A DNA stretch of 64,000 nt from Lachnotalea sp041821265 (lineage in GTDB: Bacteria > Bacillota > Clostridia > Lachnospirales > Lachnospiraceae), in NCBI GenBank assembly GCA_041821265.1, contig JBGUEQ010000024.1, positions 1-64,000 on the forward strand, written 5' to 3'. A program made the translations under genes and the position numbers. Numbering within the stretch: the stretch's first letter is position 1; the number at the start of each line of letters is the position of its first letter. Of this stretch, positions 25,275 to 33,298 are shown piece after piece. A model generated the notes under the pieces. That model did no database searches and was not told the origin of the DNA. It saw nothing but the letters and a program-made list of their open reading frames with translations.

Positions 25275-26858
25275 CTAAGCACTTCGATAATCAGAAGGTG
25301 ACATTCCTGTATACTTTTTAAATGATATACTAAAATAATGCGGATCTGAAAATCCTGTTTCGTATGCGATTTCATAGGAACACAGATTGGTTTGTTTTAG
25401 TAGCTTTGATGCTTGTTCCATACGAACATCCGTCAAATATTTTACAAAATTTGTTCCTTTTGTCTTTTTGAAAACGGAACTTAAATAGCCTGAACTGACT
25501 GCGATATATTCAGCTGTCGTACTAAGTGAAAGTTCAGGATTGCCATAATTTTTTTCTACGAATTTTTCTACTTTTTCCACAATATCTTGACTTCTACTAT
25601 TTTGTTTTTCATATAATTCTTCTGAAACATGGAAAGCAAAAATTTCAATCGGCTTACTTAATTCATTAATTTCTCTGGCCTGTTCAATCTGTGTAAAAAG
25701 ATGCATTCCTTGGGTCCATAGGTCAGGAGAAATTTCATCACTAAAGGAAATATCACGAAATAATGCAGTTACCACTTCAATCATTACTGTTTTCATGTTA
25801 GCCCATGGGAAATTTTTCTTCCCCCTCATCTGTTCTTTGATTCCAGCCATTGCCAGTTGAATTACTTCTTTTCTTGCTGAACGAATTCCATCAATTAACT
25901 TTTCTATCTCTGCATGAGGATAAAGATATACTTCCTCCGTATATTTCAAATCCCGAAAATCATATACGCGATTATATCCTAATGAGTACTTGCATTCCAA
26001 CGCTTTACAAGCAGCACGGTAGGAATTGAACAGTTCTTCTCTTTCTGTTACGCAAGAACCAATAGAACATGTCACTGATATTTTCAAAATAGAATAGACA
26101 GCTTCTCTAATTACCATCATGGTATCATAAATAATATTGTGCCATTCTTCATATTCGTCTGTCTGGAATACGACCACAACATGATTATTATAATCATCAA
26201 AGGTACAATGCTTTTCCCCGACACTACTATATACGATATTTTGTGCTGCAAATTTAAATAATTCCATATCCGCTTTGTCTACCGTTTCTAGTATCGGTTC
26301 TACAACTCCTACCATATAATGCTTTGCTTTCAGTGGAAGTTCTAACGACTGAATTCTCTCTTCCATATCAGCGGTTACCTGCCCTTTGCATACCAAAGAA
26401 TATAAGAATTTTTCTTGTAGAACCTGAATACTCCTATGAATTTGATTTTTCATACGCGTAATGTATTCTTTTTGATTCGTTTCAATTTTTAACTTTTGAC
26501 AGATTTCCTGCATTTTGTTAAGCAAACTTTTTGCTCCCACCGGTTTTAGTATATAGTTTTCCACTCCAAGATCAATTGATTGTTTTGCGTACTCAAAATC
26601 CTCGTGTCCAGTCAATATAACAATATGTATCTCCGCAAACTCACTACTTAATATCCTTGACAGTTCTAGTCCATCCATAAAAGGCATGACAATGTCTGTC
26701 AAAACCAGATCTATTTTGTATTTTCTGCAGATTTCCAGAGCTTCGATTCCATCCTCAGCCTCATAAATATTAGAAAATCCTAGTGAACTCCAATCAATGA
26801 TTGATACAATGGATCTACGGATTAATGCTTCATCATCAACAATTAGTATAGAATACAT
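25275..26858 (-). CDS. Response regulator, YesN type (receiver plus AraC HTH)
   Basis: Transcriptional regulator of 527 residues. The N-terminal receiver (1-120) has the acidic pair D8/D9, phosphoacceptor Asp55 (LTDIVMPFMDG) and Lys in YILKPVG. A middle region of about 280 residues is typical of YesN proteins. The C-terminal AraC domain reads VEKNYGNPELSLSTTAEYIA and FSISFKKYTGMSPSDYRSA. It is the first gene of the sensor unit, 64 bases after the CobW-type gene, so it could be transcribed with that upstream gene as well. Expected targets are the importer promoter at about 22240-22330 or others in the locus. Confidence 0.94.
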   Translation of the reverse strand: MYSILIVDDEALIRRSIVSIIDWSSLGFSNIYEAEDGIEALEICRKYKIDLVLTDIVMPFMDGLELSRILSSEFAEIHIVILTGHEDFEYAKQSIDLGVENYILKPVGAKSLLNKMQEICQKLKIETNQKEYITRMKNQIHRSIQVLQEKFLYSLVCKGQVTADMEERIQSLELPLKAKHYMVGVVEPILETVDKADMELFKFAAQNIVYSSVGEKHCTFDDYNNHVVVVFQTDEYEEWHNIIYDTMMVIREAVYSILKISVTCSIGSCVTEREELFNSYRAACKALECKYSLGYNRVYDFRDLKYTEEVYLYPHAEIEKLIDGIRSARKEVIQLAMAGIKEQMRGKKNFPWANMKTVMIEVVTALFRDISFSDEISPDLWTQGMHLFTQIEQAREINELSKPIEIFAFHVSEELYEKQNSRSQDIVEKVEKFVEKNYGNPELSLSTTAEYIAVSSGYLSSVFKKTKGTNFVKYLTDVRMEQASKLLKQTNLCSYEIAYETGFSDPHYFSISFKKYTGMSPSDYRSA

Positions 26859-26922
26859 AACAACATCATTTCCTTTCTCCTAGTAGCATCCCCTCATGAT
26901 CTATAAGTCTCCCCTTAACCTA

Positions 26923-27882
26923 TTATTCAATTAACAATGGCAAATCTGTCTCAAAAACTTTGTTCCACATGGCTTTGATTTCTTCTTCTAAATCCATTTC
27001 ATTTTTGCCAATAATAACGATACACAAATCAGATATATTTTCTTCTTCCTTCGAAAATTCTTCTATTTCAATGTCTTCTGTAACGCATTCCAAATGATAC
27101 AAAATATCCTTGAATTTAAAAAAACCTTTCGCACGAATCAAGTTTTTATTAATTAACTTGATAAATTCAACCATCTTTTCTGGCTTATAATCATTAGTCA
27201 AACTAAGAGTACAACTATAAAGACGATTGGTTGGTAGATTAACACTCTCATAATCTCTTGCGATCGGTATTACATATTTTCTCATGACCTCTATTGGTAC
27301 CTCTGCATAGCTTGTATCATAAATATATGCGCCTGGGTGTATTTGCTCGAGGCTTTCATGCACTTTTTGAATATCTTCTGGCAATACCTGATCTATTTTA
27401 TTCACAACCAAAAAATCACTTTTTTCCACCTGATTCTTAGCTGCTACTATAACTTGACTGATTTTTAAAAAGCGTTTGGCATCCACAATACAGATTCCAC
27501 CCTTATATTCATAATTACGGTCAATATTATTTTTTCGTTTCACTATAGCAGGAAGTTCCTCCAATAATTTATTGATGCTAGATGGATCTGCCATACCTGA
27601 TGCCTCTACATACAAACAATCAATTGGCTGTTCTAAAAATGCTGCCAAGGTCTTGACAAATCCGCCCTTAAGACAAGCACAAAAAATTGAACCATTATTA
27701 ATTTCAACAAGTTTTATGTCTTTTTGACTTATAATCTTTCCATCAATACCGATATTGCCAAACTCATTTACGATTACACCGATTCTCTCTTTCTTGGATT
27801 GAATTAGCATATTTCTTAAAAACGTAGTTTTTCCCGAACCAAGAAATCCTGAAATTAAATACAACTCAATTGGTTTTTCCAT
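26923..27882 (-). CDS. CobW/G3E-family GTPase (metallochaperone-like)
   Basis: P-loop GTPase of the COG0523/CobW group, 319 residues. Walker A is GFLGSGKTTFL (about 11-21), a Cys pair CAC follows in NNGSIFCACLKGG (the family usually has CxCC), then VEASGMADPSSI and NKID for guanine recognition. The C-terminal region is shorter and diverged. The ATG at 27882 has GAGGAGG at six bases; the gene overlaps the lipoyl-protein gene. Relatives deliver zinc, cobalt or other metals, or help nitrile hydratase and corrinoid enzymes. Here it may load metal (zinc or cobalt) into the UroD-type methyltransferases or corrinoid proteins. That role is inferred only from context. Confidence 0.88.
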   Translation of the reverse strand: MEKPIELYLISGFLGSGKTTFLRNMLIQSKKERIGVIVNEFGNIGIDGKIISQKDIKLVEINNGSIFCACLKGGFVKTLAAFLEQPIDCLYVEASGMADPSSINKLLEELPAIVKRKNNIDRNYEYKGGICIVDAKRFLKISQVIVAAKNQVEKSDFLVVNKIDQVLPEDIQKVHESLEQIHPGAYIYDTSYAEVPIEVMRKYVIPIARDYESVNLPTNRLYSCTLSLTNDYKPEKMVEFIKLINKNLIRAKGFFKFKDILYHLECVTEDIEIEEFSKEEENISDLCIVIIGKNEMDLEEEIKAMWNKVFETDLPLLIE

Positions 27883-28177
27883 AATCATCCTCCTCTTTCA
27901 CATAGCCTAGTATGTCATCTGCTTTAAATACACCATCATCTTCAATACATATTTCATCTAAACTCCCATCGCAAGGTGCCAAAAATTCCAATGCTTTCTT
28001 CTCAACTTCACCTTCACATACAACATCACCTTTCAAAACTTTATCTCCTAATTCTACTAGCCAAGTAAGTGTTCCCGTTTTAAACTTAAGGCGAACCGGT
28101 TTGTCTTGACACGCACAAGGATTCACTGGATCTTTTTTAGGCATTGCACTTTCTGGTACTATAATCGCTATCCTCAT
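27866..28177 (-). CDS. Small lipoyl/biotinyl-domain carrier protein
   Basis: A 103-residue stand-alone biotinyl/lipoyl-attachment domain. The hammerhead fold is recognisable: GTLTWLVELGDKVLKGDVVC, then EVEKKALEFLAPCDG, then DGVFKADDILGYV. Lys60 in E-V-E-K aligns best with the lipoyl-lysine of the E-T-D-K motif; Lys61 is an alternative. The biotin motif AMKM is absent, and lipoate ligase and dihydrolipoamide dehydrogenase genes are just upstream, so lipoylation is far more likely than biotinylation. It has a 25-residue N-terminal extension with a CAC motif (21-23). No E2 acyltransferase domain or GcvH-type context exists. It may carry a dithiol group for methyl or redox transfer in this locus. 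Confidence 0.82.
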   Translation of the reverse strand: MRIAIIVPESAMPKKDPVNPCACQDKPVRLKFKTGTLTWLVELGDKVLKGDVVCEGEVEKKALEFLAPCDGSLDEICIEDDGVFKADDILGYVKEEDDYGKTN

Positions 28178-28206
28178 TCTACTCCTCCTTAAAAAACAAT
28201 ACTTTC

Positions 28207-28812
28207 TTACTTGCAGATACTTTCAATTAAATAAAAAGGGCATTGCTCCCTCTTACATTCGTTGTTTTGGTCATAATATCTACATACAATATTATCATCA
28301 ACTCGTAAATGTAAACCAAGCTTACTATTAATATAATCCACTGCTTCTATCGCAGCTAAAAACCCTGTTCTCTTACAACATCTTGGTCCAGGAACCGTTG
28401 ATATAGCTTGAAGACATTTTCCAGTCACTTCATTTGCCCATTGCCACGACTCATTGGATAAGGGTGTTGTGTCCGTCATGATACTCATAAAAATACCTGC
28501 ACCAATTCCTGATCCACAAGCTCCGTAATTTCCACAAAACCCACCCAAAACATTATTTGCTCGTAAATTTGCTTCATCTAGCTTTTCGATTAATTCTTCT
28601 TCTGGCATCTTTTGTTCGATTGCAGTTGCCGTTAAAAACGCAGCTGGAAGAATAAAATGATGATAGGGATGATGAATTGGCACAGATGGTAAATCCATCA
28701 TTTCCATCATAATCTGAGTGACTGTCGTTTCCTCAGCTCTTTTTTGTATTTCCACTGCCTTTTGTTTTAGTTCCATATACACGTCTTCATTGACTCCTAT
28801 TTGATGTGACAT
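28207..28812 (-). CDS. DUF5714 domain protein, Cys-rich
   Basis: A 201-residue protein of the DUF5714 type, function unknown. I choose the ATG at 28812, which has an excellent AAAGGAGG site; an upstream frame start at 28860 lies inside the lipoate ligase gene. Conserved Cys/Gly motifs are GGFCGNYGACGSGIGAGIF, VPGPRCCKRTG, and a C-terminal cluster VCRYYDQNNECKREQCPFY. A His cluster HHPYHHF lies near residue 50. The arrangement suggests a metal or Fe-S site. DUF5714 proteins are often found near methyltransferases and radical-SAM proteins (from memory). It lies between lplA and the lipoyl carrier and is probably part of the same unit. Confidence 0.75.
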   Translation of the reverse strand: MSHQIGVNEDVYMELKQKAVEIQKRAEETTVTQIMMEMMDLPSVPIHHPYHHFILPAAFLTATAIEQKMPEEELIEKLDEANLRANNVLGGFCGNYGACGSGIGAGIFMSIMTDTTPLSNESWQWANEVTGKCLQAISTVPGPRCCKRTGFLAAIEAVDYINSKLGLHLRVDDNIVCRYYDQNNECKREQCPFYLIESICK

Positions 28813-28828
28813 AATGACCTCCTTTGTA

Positions 28829-29800
28829 TTATAGGTTAAGGATATTGATCCACTGTACAATCTGATTTATTATTTCATCGTTTTTATTCGTTATATTCGT
28901 TGTTATTCGCCTTGAAATCTCAGTTGATTCATAAGGGCAGTTCTTAAATAATTGATTCATTTCCAAAAACATTTGTGAATTCATTGCATCTGTTTCCAAT
29001 ACCGCCTCTGTTATTATTCCATTTTCAACCTGTAATTTAATATTTAGATCGCCCCACTCGAATTTCTTATGAAACTCCTGATAAAAGCCAGATTTCCGAT
29101 TAAAAATCCATTCTTTTGAAGCAAATCGTTCATGACCAATCGTTTCCTTTACCTCAAGTTCAACCGAAGATGCATTAAAAATCGTTTCAAATGCTTGTAT
29201 CATATTATTTTCTAAATTTTGTGTGTTTATTTCTGGCATAACCTGTGTTAAATTAATTACTCTAGCGCGAATGGAATCTACACCTTTCGAAATAAATTTT
29301 TGAGTGGGTGGGCTTAAGTACTGAAGCATTTTATCTAGGTCGACATTCAACATCACAGTTCCATGGTATAAATATCTATCTTGTTTTTGATAATAAGCGG
29401 TACCGCTAAACTTCTTTCCTTCTATTATCATATCATTTCTTCCTGTTATTTCAGGGTAAAGTCCCATCTGATTAAGCGCCGTGACAATAACCGAAGCGAA
29501 TTGATCCAATTCACAAGTATCCGAATTGGATATAAATGAATAATTTAAATTCCCCAAATCATGGTAAACCGCGCCTCCTCCAGTAATTCTTCTGGCAATC
29601 TGCCCTCCATCTTTTAAGAAATTGTTCACTCTACATTCTTTATAACAATTCTGATTTCTACCTATGACTATTGTGTTTTGGTTCTGCCATAAATATAGAA
29701 TATATTGTTCCTTTTTACAATGTTCTAAGAGATATTCTTCTAATGCCTGATTATAATATACATCATGTTTCGTTGATCTTATCCAAAATAAATCTGCCAC
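28829..29800 (-). CDS. lplA: Lipoate--protein ligase A
   Basis: Attaches lipoate, through lipoyl-AMP, to the lysine of lipoyl domains. It has 323 residues. The N-terminal catalytic domain has IGRNQNCYKECR, the RRITGGGAVYHDLGNLNYSFI region, and KKFSGTAYYQKQDRYLYHGTVM with the catalytic Lys. A C-terminal accessory domain (from about 245, EWGDLNIKLQVENGIITEAVL) is also present, so this is the full bimodular LplA form. It starts one base after the stop of the dehydrogenase gene. The obvious acceptor is the small lipoyl protein 650 bases downstream. No lipoate-synthesis genes lipA/lipB are in the window, so scavenged lipoate is probably used. Confidence 0.93.
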   Translation of the reverse strand: MADLFWIRSTKHDVYYNQALEEYLLEHCKKEQYILYLWQNQNTIVIGRNQNCYKECRVNNFLKDGGQIARRITGGGAVYHDLGNLNYSFISNSDTCELDQFASVIVTALNQMGLYPEITGRNDMIIEGKKFSGTAYYQKQDRYLYHGTVMLNVDLDKMLQYLSPPTQKFISKGVDSIRARVINLTQVMPEINTQNLENNMIQAFETIFNASSVELEVKETIGHERFASKEWIFNRKSGFYQEFHKKFEWGDLNIKLQVENGIITEAVLETDAMNSQMFLEMNQLFKNCPYESTEISRRITTNITNKNDEIINQIVQWINILNL

Positions 29801-29801
29801 T

Positions 29802-31271
29802 TTATATCACCTTCTTCAACGCTTCCAAAATAATTTCCGAAAATCCTGGATGAATATAAATAGTTTGATACAACTGATCGACTGTTAAATGATGGTTCAT
29901 AGCAAGTACAAATTCTCCAATTATATCTGAGGCATGCTCGCAAATCAAATGAGCTCCAAGAATCTCTTTATTCTCTTGTGATACAAGGAGTTTTACAAAC
30001 CCCTCTGTACTTCCTTCAATCCGATTGCTTCCCTGATACTTAACGGGAACTTTAGATATATAATATTGTTGTCCGGCCAAATCAGCCTGCGCCTGAGTAA
30101 TTCCACAACAAGCAATTTCTGGTTTTGTAAATACGCAGTTTGGAATGACAGAAAGAGTTTTATTCACTAATTGTAACATAATCTGCTCAACAATAGCAGT
30201 ACCCTCTGCCATGGATTTATTTGCCAGCCACGGTTTGGTGGCTGCATCTCCAATCCCGTAAACTCCATTTAATACACATAAATCATCGCTTTCCTTTGTC
30301 CCCTTCATCACTTCCCAATTATCATTTACCGTAAAATATGAAGTATTTTCACATTCAATTACAGATTCTAATGAGCTACTTTGCCCTGTTGTTGCAAGTA
30401 TGGCCTCACAAATCACCTTCTCTTTATTTCCACCAATAAAGTATTCCATTACAAACACTTCCTTGGTATCTTCAATGTTAGAATGACTTGAATCTTCATC
30501 CCCCGTAACTGTAGTAATTTGAATCTTATTCGCGCCAGTTACAACAGTGACTCCCTGTTTTTTTAATAATTTCTTTTGCAATATCTGAATGTCCTTATCA
30601 AAGCCTGAAAGGATATGTTCCTCTTGTTCTAATAAAATAACTTGACATCCTATTCTTGAAAAAAAATCCGCAAACTCAACTCCCGATACTCCTGCACCAA
30701 TAATACAAAGCTTTTTATACTTTTGTGGGGATCTCAAGACATCATCCGTCGTCATTATTTTCTTACGCACTTCTTCATCGCACTTGAGTTCAGACGATAC
30801 AATGGGGGTAGTTCCTGTCGCTACAATGATATGTTTCGCCTGTAAAACCCTGTGAGCGTTACTTACCGAAGAAACAAAATTTTCAACTACATCAACGGTT
30901 CCCTTTATTCTCACAGTAGCCTCACCATAGATGATTTCTACGTCGCGGCTCAATAGTTGATTCTTCATATCATTTTGGATATCAATAACCAGGCTAGACT
31001 TATATTCATAGGCTTCTTTCAGGTTAAATTCAGCCAGATTTCCTTCCAACCCTTGATGATTTGTCAGACATTTTTTCATTTCTGTATATTTATGTGCACA
31101 CGAAAGAAGCGACTTCGTAGGTATGCATCCACGATTCAGGCATGTCCCCCCTATTTCGCTTTTTTCAATCAATGCTGTCTTTAAACCATATTCGGTTGCT
31201 CTAATACACGCTGCATAACCTGCTGGTCCTGATCCAATAACAACAATATCGTACATACTATCTTTCATCAT
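29802..31271 (-). CDS. lpd: Dihydrolipoamide dehydrogenase
   Basis: FAD-dependent disulfide oxidoreductase that interconverts dihydrolipoamide and lipoamide with NAD. It has 489 residues from the ATG at 31271; a TTG at 31289 is a weaker choice. FAD site IVVIGSGPAGYAA is at the N-terminus, the redox disulfide in GGTCLNRGCIPTKSLL, the NAD site CIIGAGVSGVEFADFF, then YGIGDAA and the C-terminal active-site HPGFSE. All catalytic residues are kept, so it should be a real Lpd. No 2-oxoacid dehydrogenase E1/E2 and no glycine cleavage genes are near. The partner is therefore likely the small lipoyl protein of this locus. It begins the run lpd-lplA-DUF5714-lipoyl-cobW. Confidence 0.93.
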   Translation of the reverse strand: MMKDSMYDIVVIGSGPAGYAACIRATEYGLKTALIEKSEIGGTCLNRGCIPTKSLLSCAHKYTEMKKCLTNHQGLEGNLAEFNLKEAYEYKSSLVIDIQNDMKNQLLSRDVEIIYGEATVRIKGTVDVVENFVSSVSNAHRVLQAKHIIVATGTTPIVSSELKCDEEVRKKIMTTDDVLRSPQKYKKLCIIGAGVSGVEFADFFSRIGCQVILLEQEEHILSGFDKDIQILQKKLLKKQGVTVVTGANKIQITTVTGDEDSSHSNIEDTKEVFVMEYFIGGNKEKVICEAILATTGQSSSLESVIECENTSYFTVNDNWEVMKGTKESDDLCVLNGVYGIGDAATKPWLANKSMAEGTAIVEQIMLQLVNKTLSVIPNCVFTKPEIACCGITQAQADLAGQQYYISKVPVKYQGSNRIEGSTEGFVKLLVSQENKEILGAHLICEHASDIIGEFVLAMNHHLTVDQLYQTIYIHPGFSEIILEALKKVI

Positions 31272-31289
31272 ACTATCATCTCTTTTCAA

Positions 31290-31711
31290 ATAAAACTGTC
31301 TTTATAACTATTTTATACTTTGCTAGTTACCTCTAAGTGATACCCTTCACTTTATAGCGAAGTTCGATGAACTTTCCTATTAATTAAATAAGATTGCCAC
31401 CTAGAGACAATCTTATTATAGCATATTGATTAATATATTTGTATCAAAAGTCTATTTTGTTGTGCATATATTTGTCATTATAATATATGTTTCAATATTT
31501 TTGTATTCTTTTTAAATTTATATCATTATTATCTATATTTAGTGGCTTGATTCTATAAATTATGTCTATATTAATAAATTAAATTAACATCTTCCTATTT
31601 TTGAATTTGAATTATCTCTCAGTTGTTTTGATGCTCTTTTGGCAAGGATCTTACGATCCTTGTCGCCACCTTCCAGCTAATCCAGCAATGTCCGTCATAT
31701 TATTCTCTTCC
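31290..31711. other. Gene-free 420-bp stretch
   Basis: It holds the leader of lpd (31290-31386) with two small hairpins: AAGTGA/TCACTT around 31333-31350 and the AGTTC/GAACT palindrome at 31362-31383 that recurs at 13306. A terminator lies at 31387-31417. Farther on, CAAGGATC/GATCCTTG forms an inverted repeat near 31640-31665, and a 28-codon stop-free stretch without a start lies at about 31570-31655. I recognise no riboswitch. Confidence 0.5.
31387..31417 (-). terminator. Terminator candidate for the ABC-2 operon
   Basis: AATAAGATTG pairs with CAATCTTATT around an 11-base loop; on the minus strand it is followed by TAATTAA. It is about 300 bases beyond the last ABC-2 gene. Confidence 0.5.
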
Positions 31712-32554
31712 CTAAAATATATTCATAAGCCATCTCATAGGACTTATGATACTAATTTGTTGTAAAACAACAGGCATGTTGTCAATTGCCACAAAGGTTC
31801 CTCCTAAAATTGATAATATTATAGCAATGGATGACCCCAAAATACCAGCCATTAATTCTGATTTGCTTAATAATGTTATAATAATGCCATATACATTGGA
31901 AACGCCTAAAATAAAGATAAAAATTTGTAACAATGCAATAAATGGCGATGAGAAATTCTGATCAAATATACTCCAAAATGTTAAAATTACAAACACTTGT
32001 AGTCCTGTAATAATGAAATTCGATAAAAAACATCCAATCATGTAGCTACTCTTCTTTCTTCCTGATACTATAAATCTCTCCAGAGCACCCTCCTTTTTAT
32101 CCTGAATATATTTCATTCCATAAATTGTCGCTATGGTCATATATACTGTTAAAAGCATGGATACCATTCGGTGAGTAGCAGATAAATCATTTGTTCCAAA
32201 TAAATTTTCTTTTGTTATCTCCTGTTTGATTTTTCTTAGAATCTCTTTCTGTTCTATATCCGTTGAATTTTCTAATAAAACAAAATGATATTTCCCCATA
32301 ATTTGATCTGTATGAATACTTCTATTATCAGCTAGTTTAAAACTAATCCTATCATTTTCAATAAAATTCATCTGTACTTTTTCTAAAAAAGACTGATCTC
32401 CCACAATTCCAATTCTAAGTTTCCCCACTCCCGTTCTTACGCTAACCGAACCTATCAAAATAAGTAAAACTGGAATGAAAAGCATAATGAGATATGTACT
32501 TTTCTTTGCCAGTATCCTATTTAAGTTATTCTTCATAACTAGGTAACTCGCCAT
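31712..32554 (-). CDS. ABC-2 type transporter permease, C-terminally short
   Basis: Membrane subunit of an ABC-2 exporter, 280 residues from the ATG at 32554, which has AGGAGG at nine bases. One TM segment lies near the N-terminus (STYLIMLFIPVLLILIGSV), an extracellular loop follows to about 125, and then about five TM helices. The protein ends SIISPMRWLMNIF. In most relatives SP-x-RW is followed by another 40-80 residues with a last membrane helix, so a stop has probably removed the end. It overlaps the preceding permease gene and is the last gene of the ATPase-permease-permease unit. It could be a damaged subunit, although the shortened form may still function. Confidence 0.82.
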   Translation of the reverse strand: MASYLVMKNNLNRILAKKSTYLIMLFIPVLLILIGSVSVRTGVGKLRIGIVGDQSFLEKVQMNFIENDRISFKLADNRSIHTDQIMGKYHFVLLENSTDIEQKEILRKIKQEITKENLFGTNDLSATHRMVSMLLTVYMTIATIYGMKYIQDKKEGALERFIVSGRKKSSYMIGCFLSNFIITGLQVFVILTFWSIFDQNFSSPFIALLQIFIFILGVSNVYGIIITLLSKSELMAGILGSSIAIILSILGGTFVAIDNMPVVLQQISIISPMRWLMNIF

Positions 32555-33296
32555 TTCCATATTCCTCCTTTTTAAAAAATATAATTGCAATCATAGTAAA
32601 TATTAATCCAACTATATTAAAAATTCCACATACTATATAAAGAATAATACGGTTATCATCAAACATCATCATAAAGATACTTCGATTCGCCCAAGTTAGA
32701 GGTGATAAGTCAATCACAAATTGTAGTCCTTTATGTAGAGTACCAAATCGATAAAAGCAACCAGCCAAAAGTGCAAATAATACTATCGGCACATTTAACA
32801 AATTTTTTATTTTCATAAAATTTTTCATTCCTAATCCTATATAAGTACCAATTGAGGCTATCATAAAGGATATAGAAATGTATAATAAACTAATTGGTAA
32901 GAAGTAAGAAATACTCCATACATCCCACACCACTGTACTAAACCCAAATACGAATAAAGAACAACTAGTAATAACAATGATTTGTGCAATGATTTTTGAC
33001 ACTACAATAATGATTACAGAAACCGGAGCTACCAAAATTCGCTCAGCCGTATTTGCATAAGCATCATCTTTTCCTCCATAGGCTGCCGTAACAATGGCCA
33101 TAAACATACTAAAAGGAACCAATACAACTCCATAATATTGGTAACTGGTAATGGATTCCTTACTAAACATTTCTTTGCATATAAGCCCCAATAACCAAAT
33201 CATTATGAGTGGAAAAATTATATTATATCCAACTGAAAAGCCATCTGTAGTTCTTCGTTTTATATTTGCCCAAAGTATACTTTTAAAAGCTACCAT
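32526..33296 (-). CDS. ABC-2 type transporter permease
   Basis: Membrane subunit of an ABC-2 exporter, 256 residues and six predicted helices. The ATG at 33296 follows GGAGAGGAG and lies four bases after the ATPase stop; the longer frame from 33365 would overlap the ATPase gene. Segments include YNIIFPLIMIWLLGLICK, VLVPFSMFMAIVTAAYGG, AERILVAPVSVIIIVVSKI and LSPLTWANRSIF. It pairs with the second permease to form the channel. The substrate is unknown: drug, lipid or peptide. Confidence 0.87.
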   Translation of the reverse strand: MVAFKSILWANIKRRTTDGFSVGYNIIFPLIMIWLLGLICKEMFSKESITSYQYYGVVLVPFSMFMAIVTAAYGGKDDAYANTAERILVAPVSVIIIVVSKIIAQIIVITSCSLFVFGFSTVVWDVWSISYFLPISLLYISISFMIASIGTYIGLGMKNFMKIKNLLNVPIVLFALLAGCFYRFGTLHKGLQFVIDLSPLTWANRSIFMMMFDDNRIILYIVCGIFNIVGLIFTMIAIIFFKKEEYGNGELPSYEE

Positions 33297-33298
33297 AA

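Noticed and set aside
29802..31271. lpd as part of a pyruvate dehydrogenase or glycine cleavage complex
   Set aside because: No E1, E2, GcvP, GcvT or GcvH gene in the window; the only lipoyl acceptor is the small stand-alone protein.
31290..31440. Riboswitch in the lpd leader
   Set aside because: There are two or three small hairpins, but no conserved core of the glycine, THF, cobalamin or T-box type. One hairpin is shared with 13306-13330, which suggests a simple repeat.
31570..31660. Short coding-like stretch (DKDRKILAKRASKQLRDN) after the ABC-2 permease
   Set aside because: 28 codons without a start codon or ribosome site. It overlaps an inverted repeat and I cannot link it to a family.
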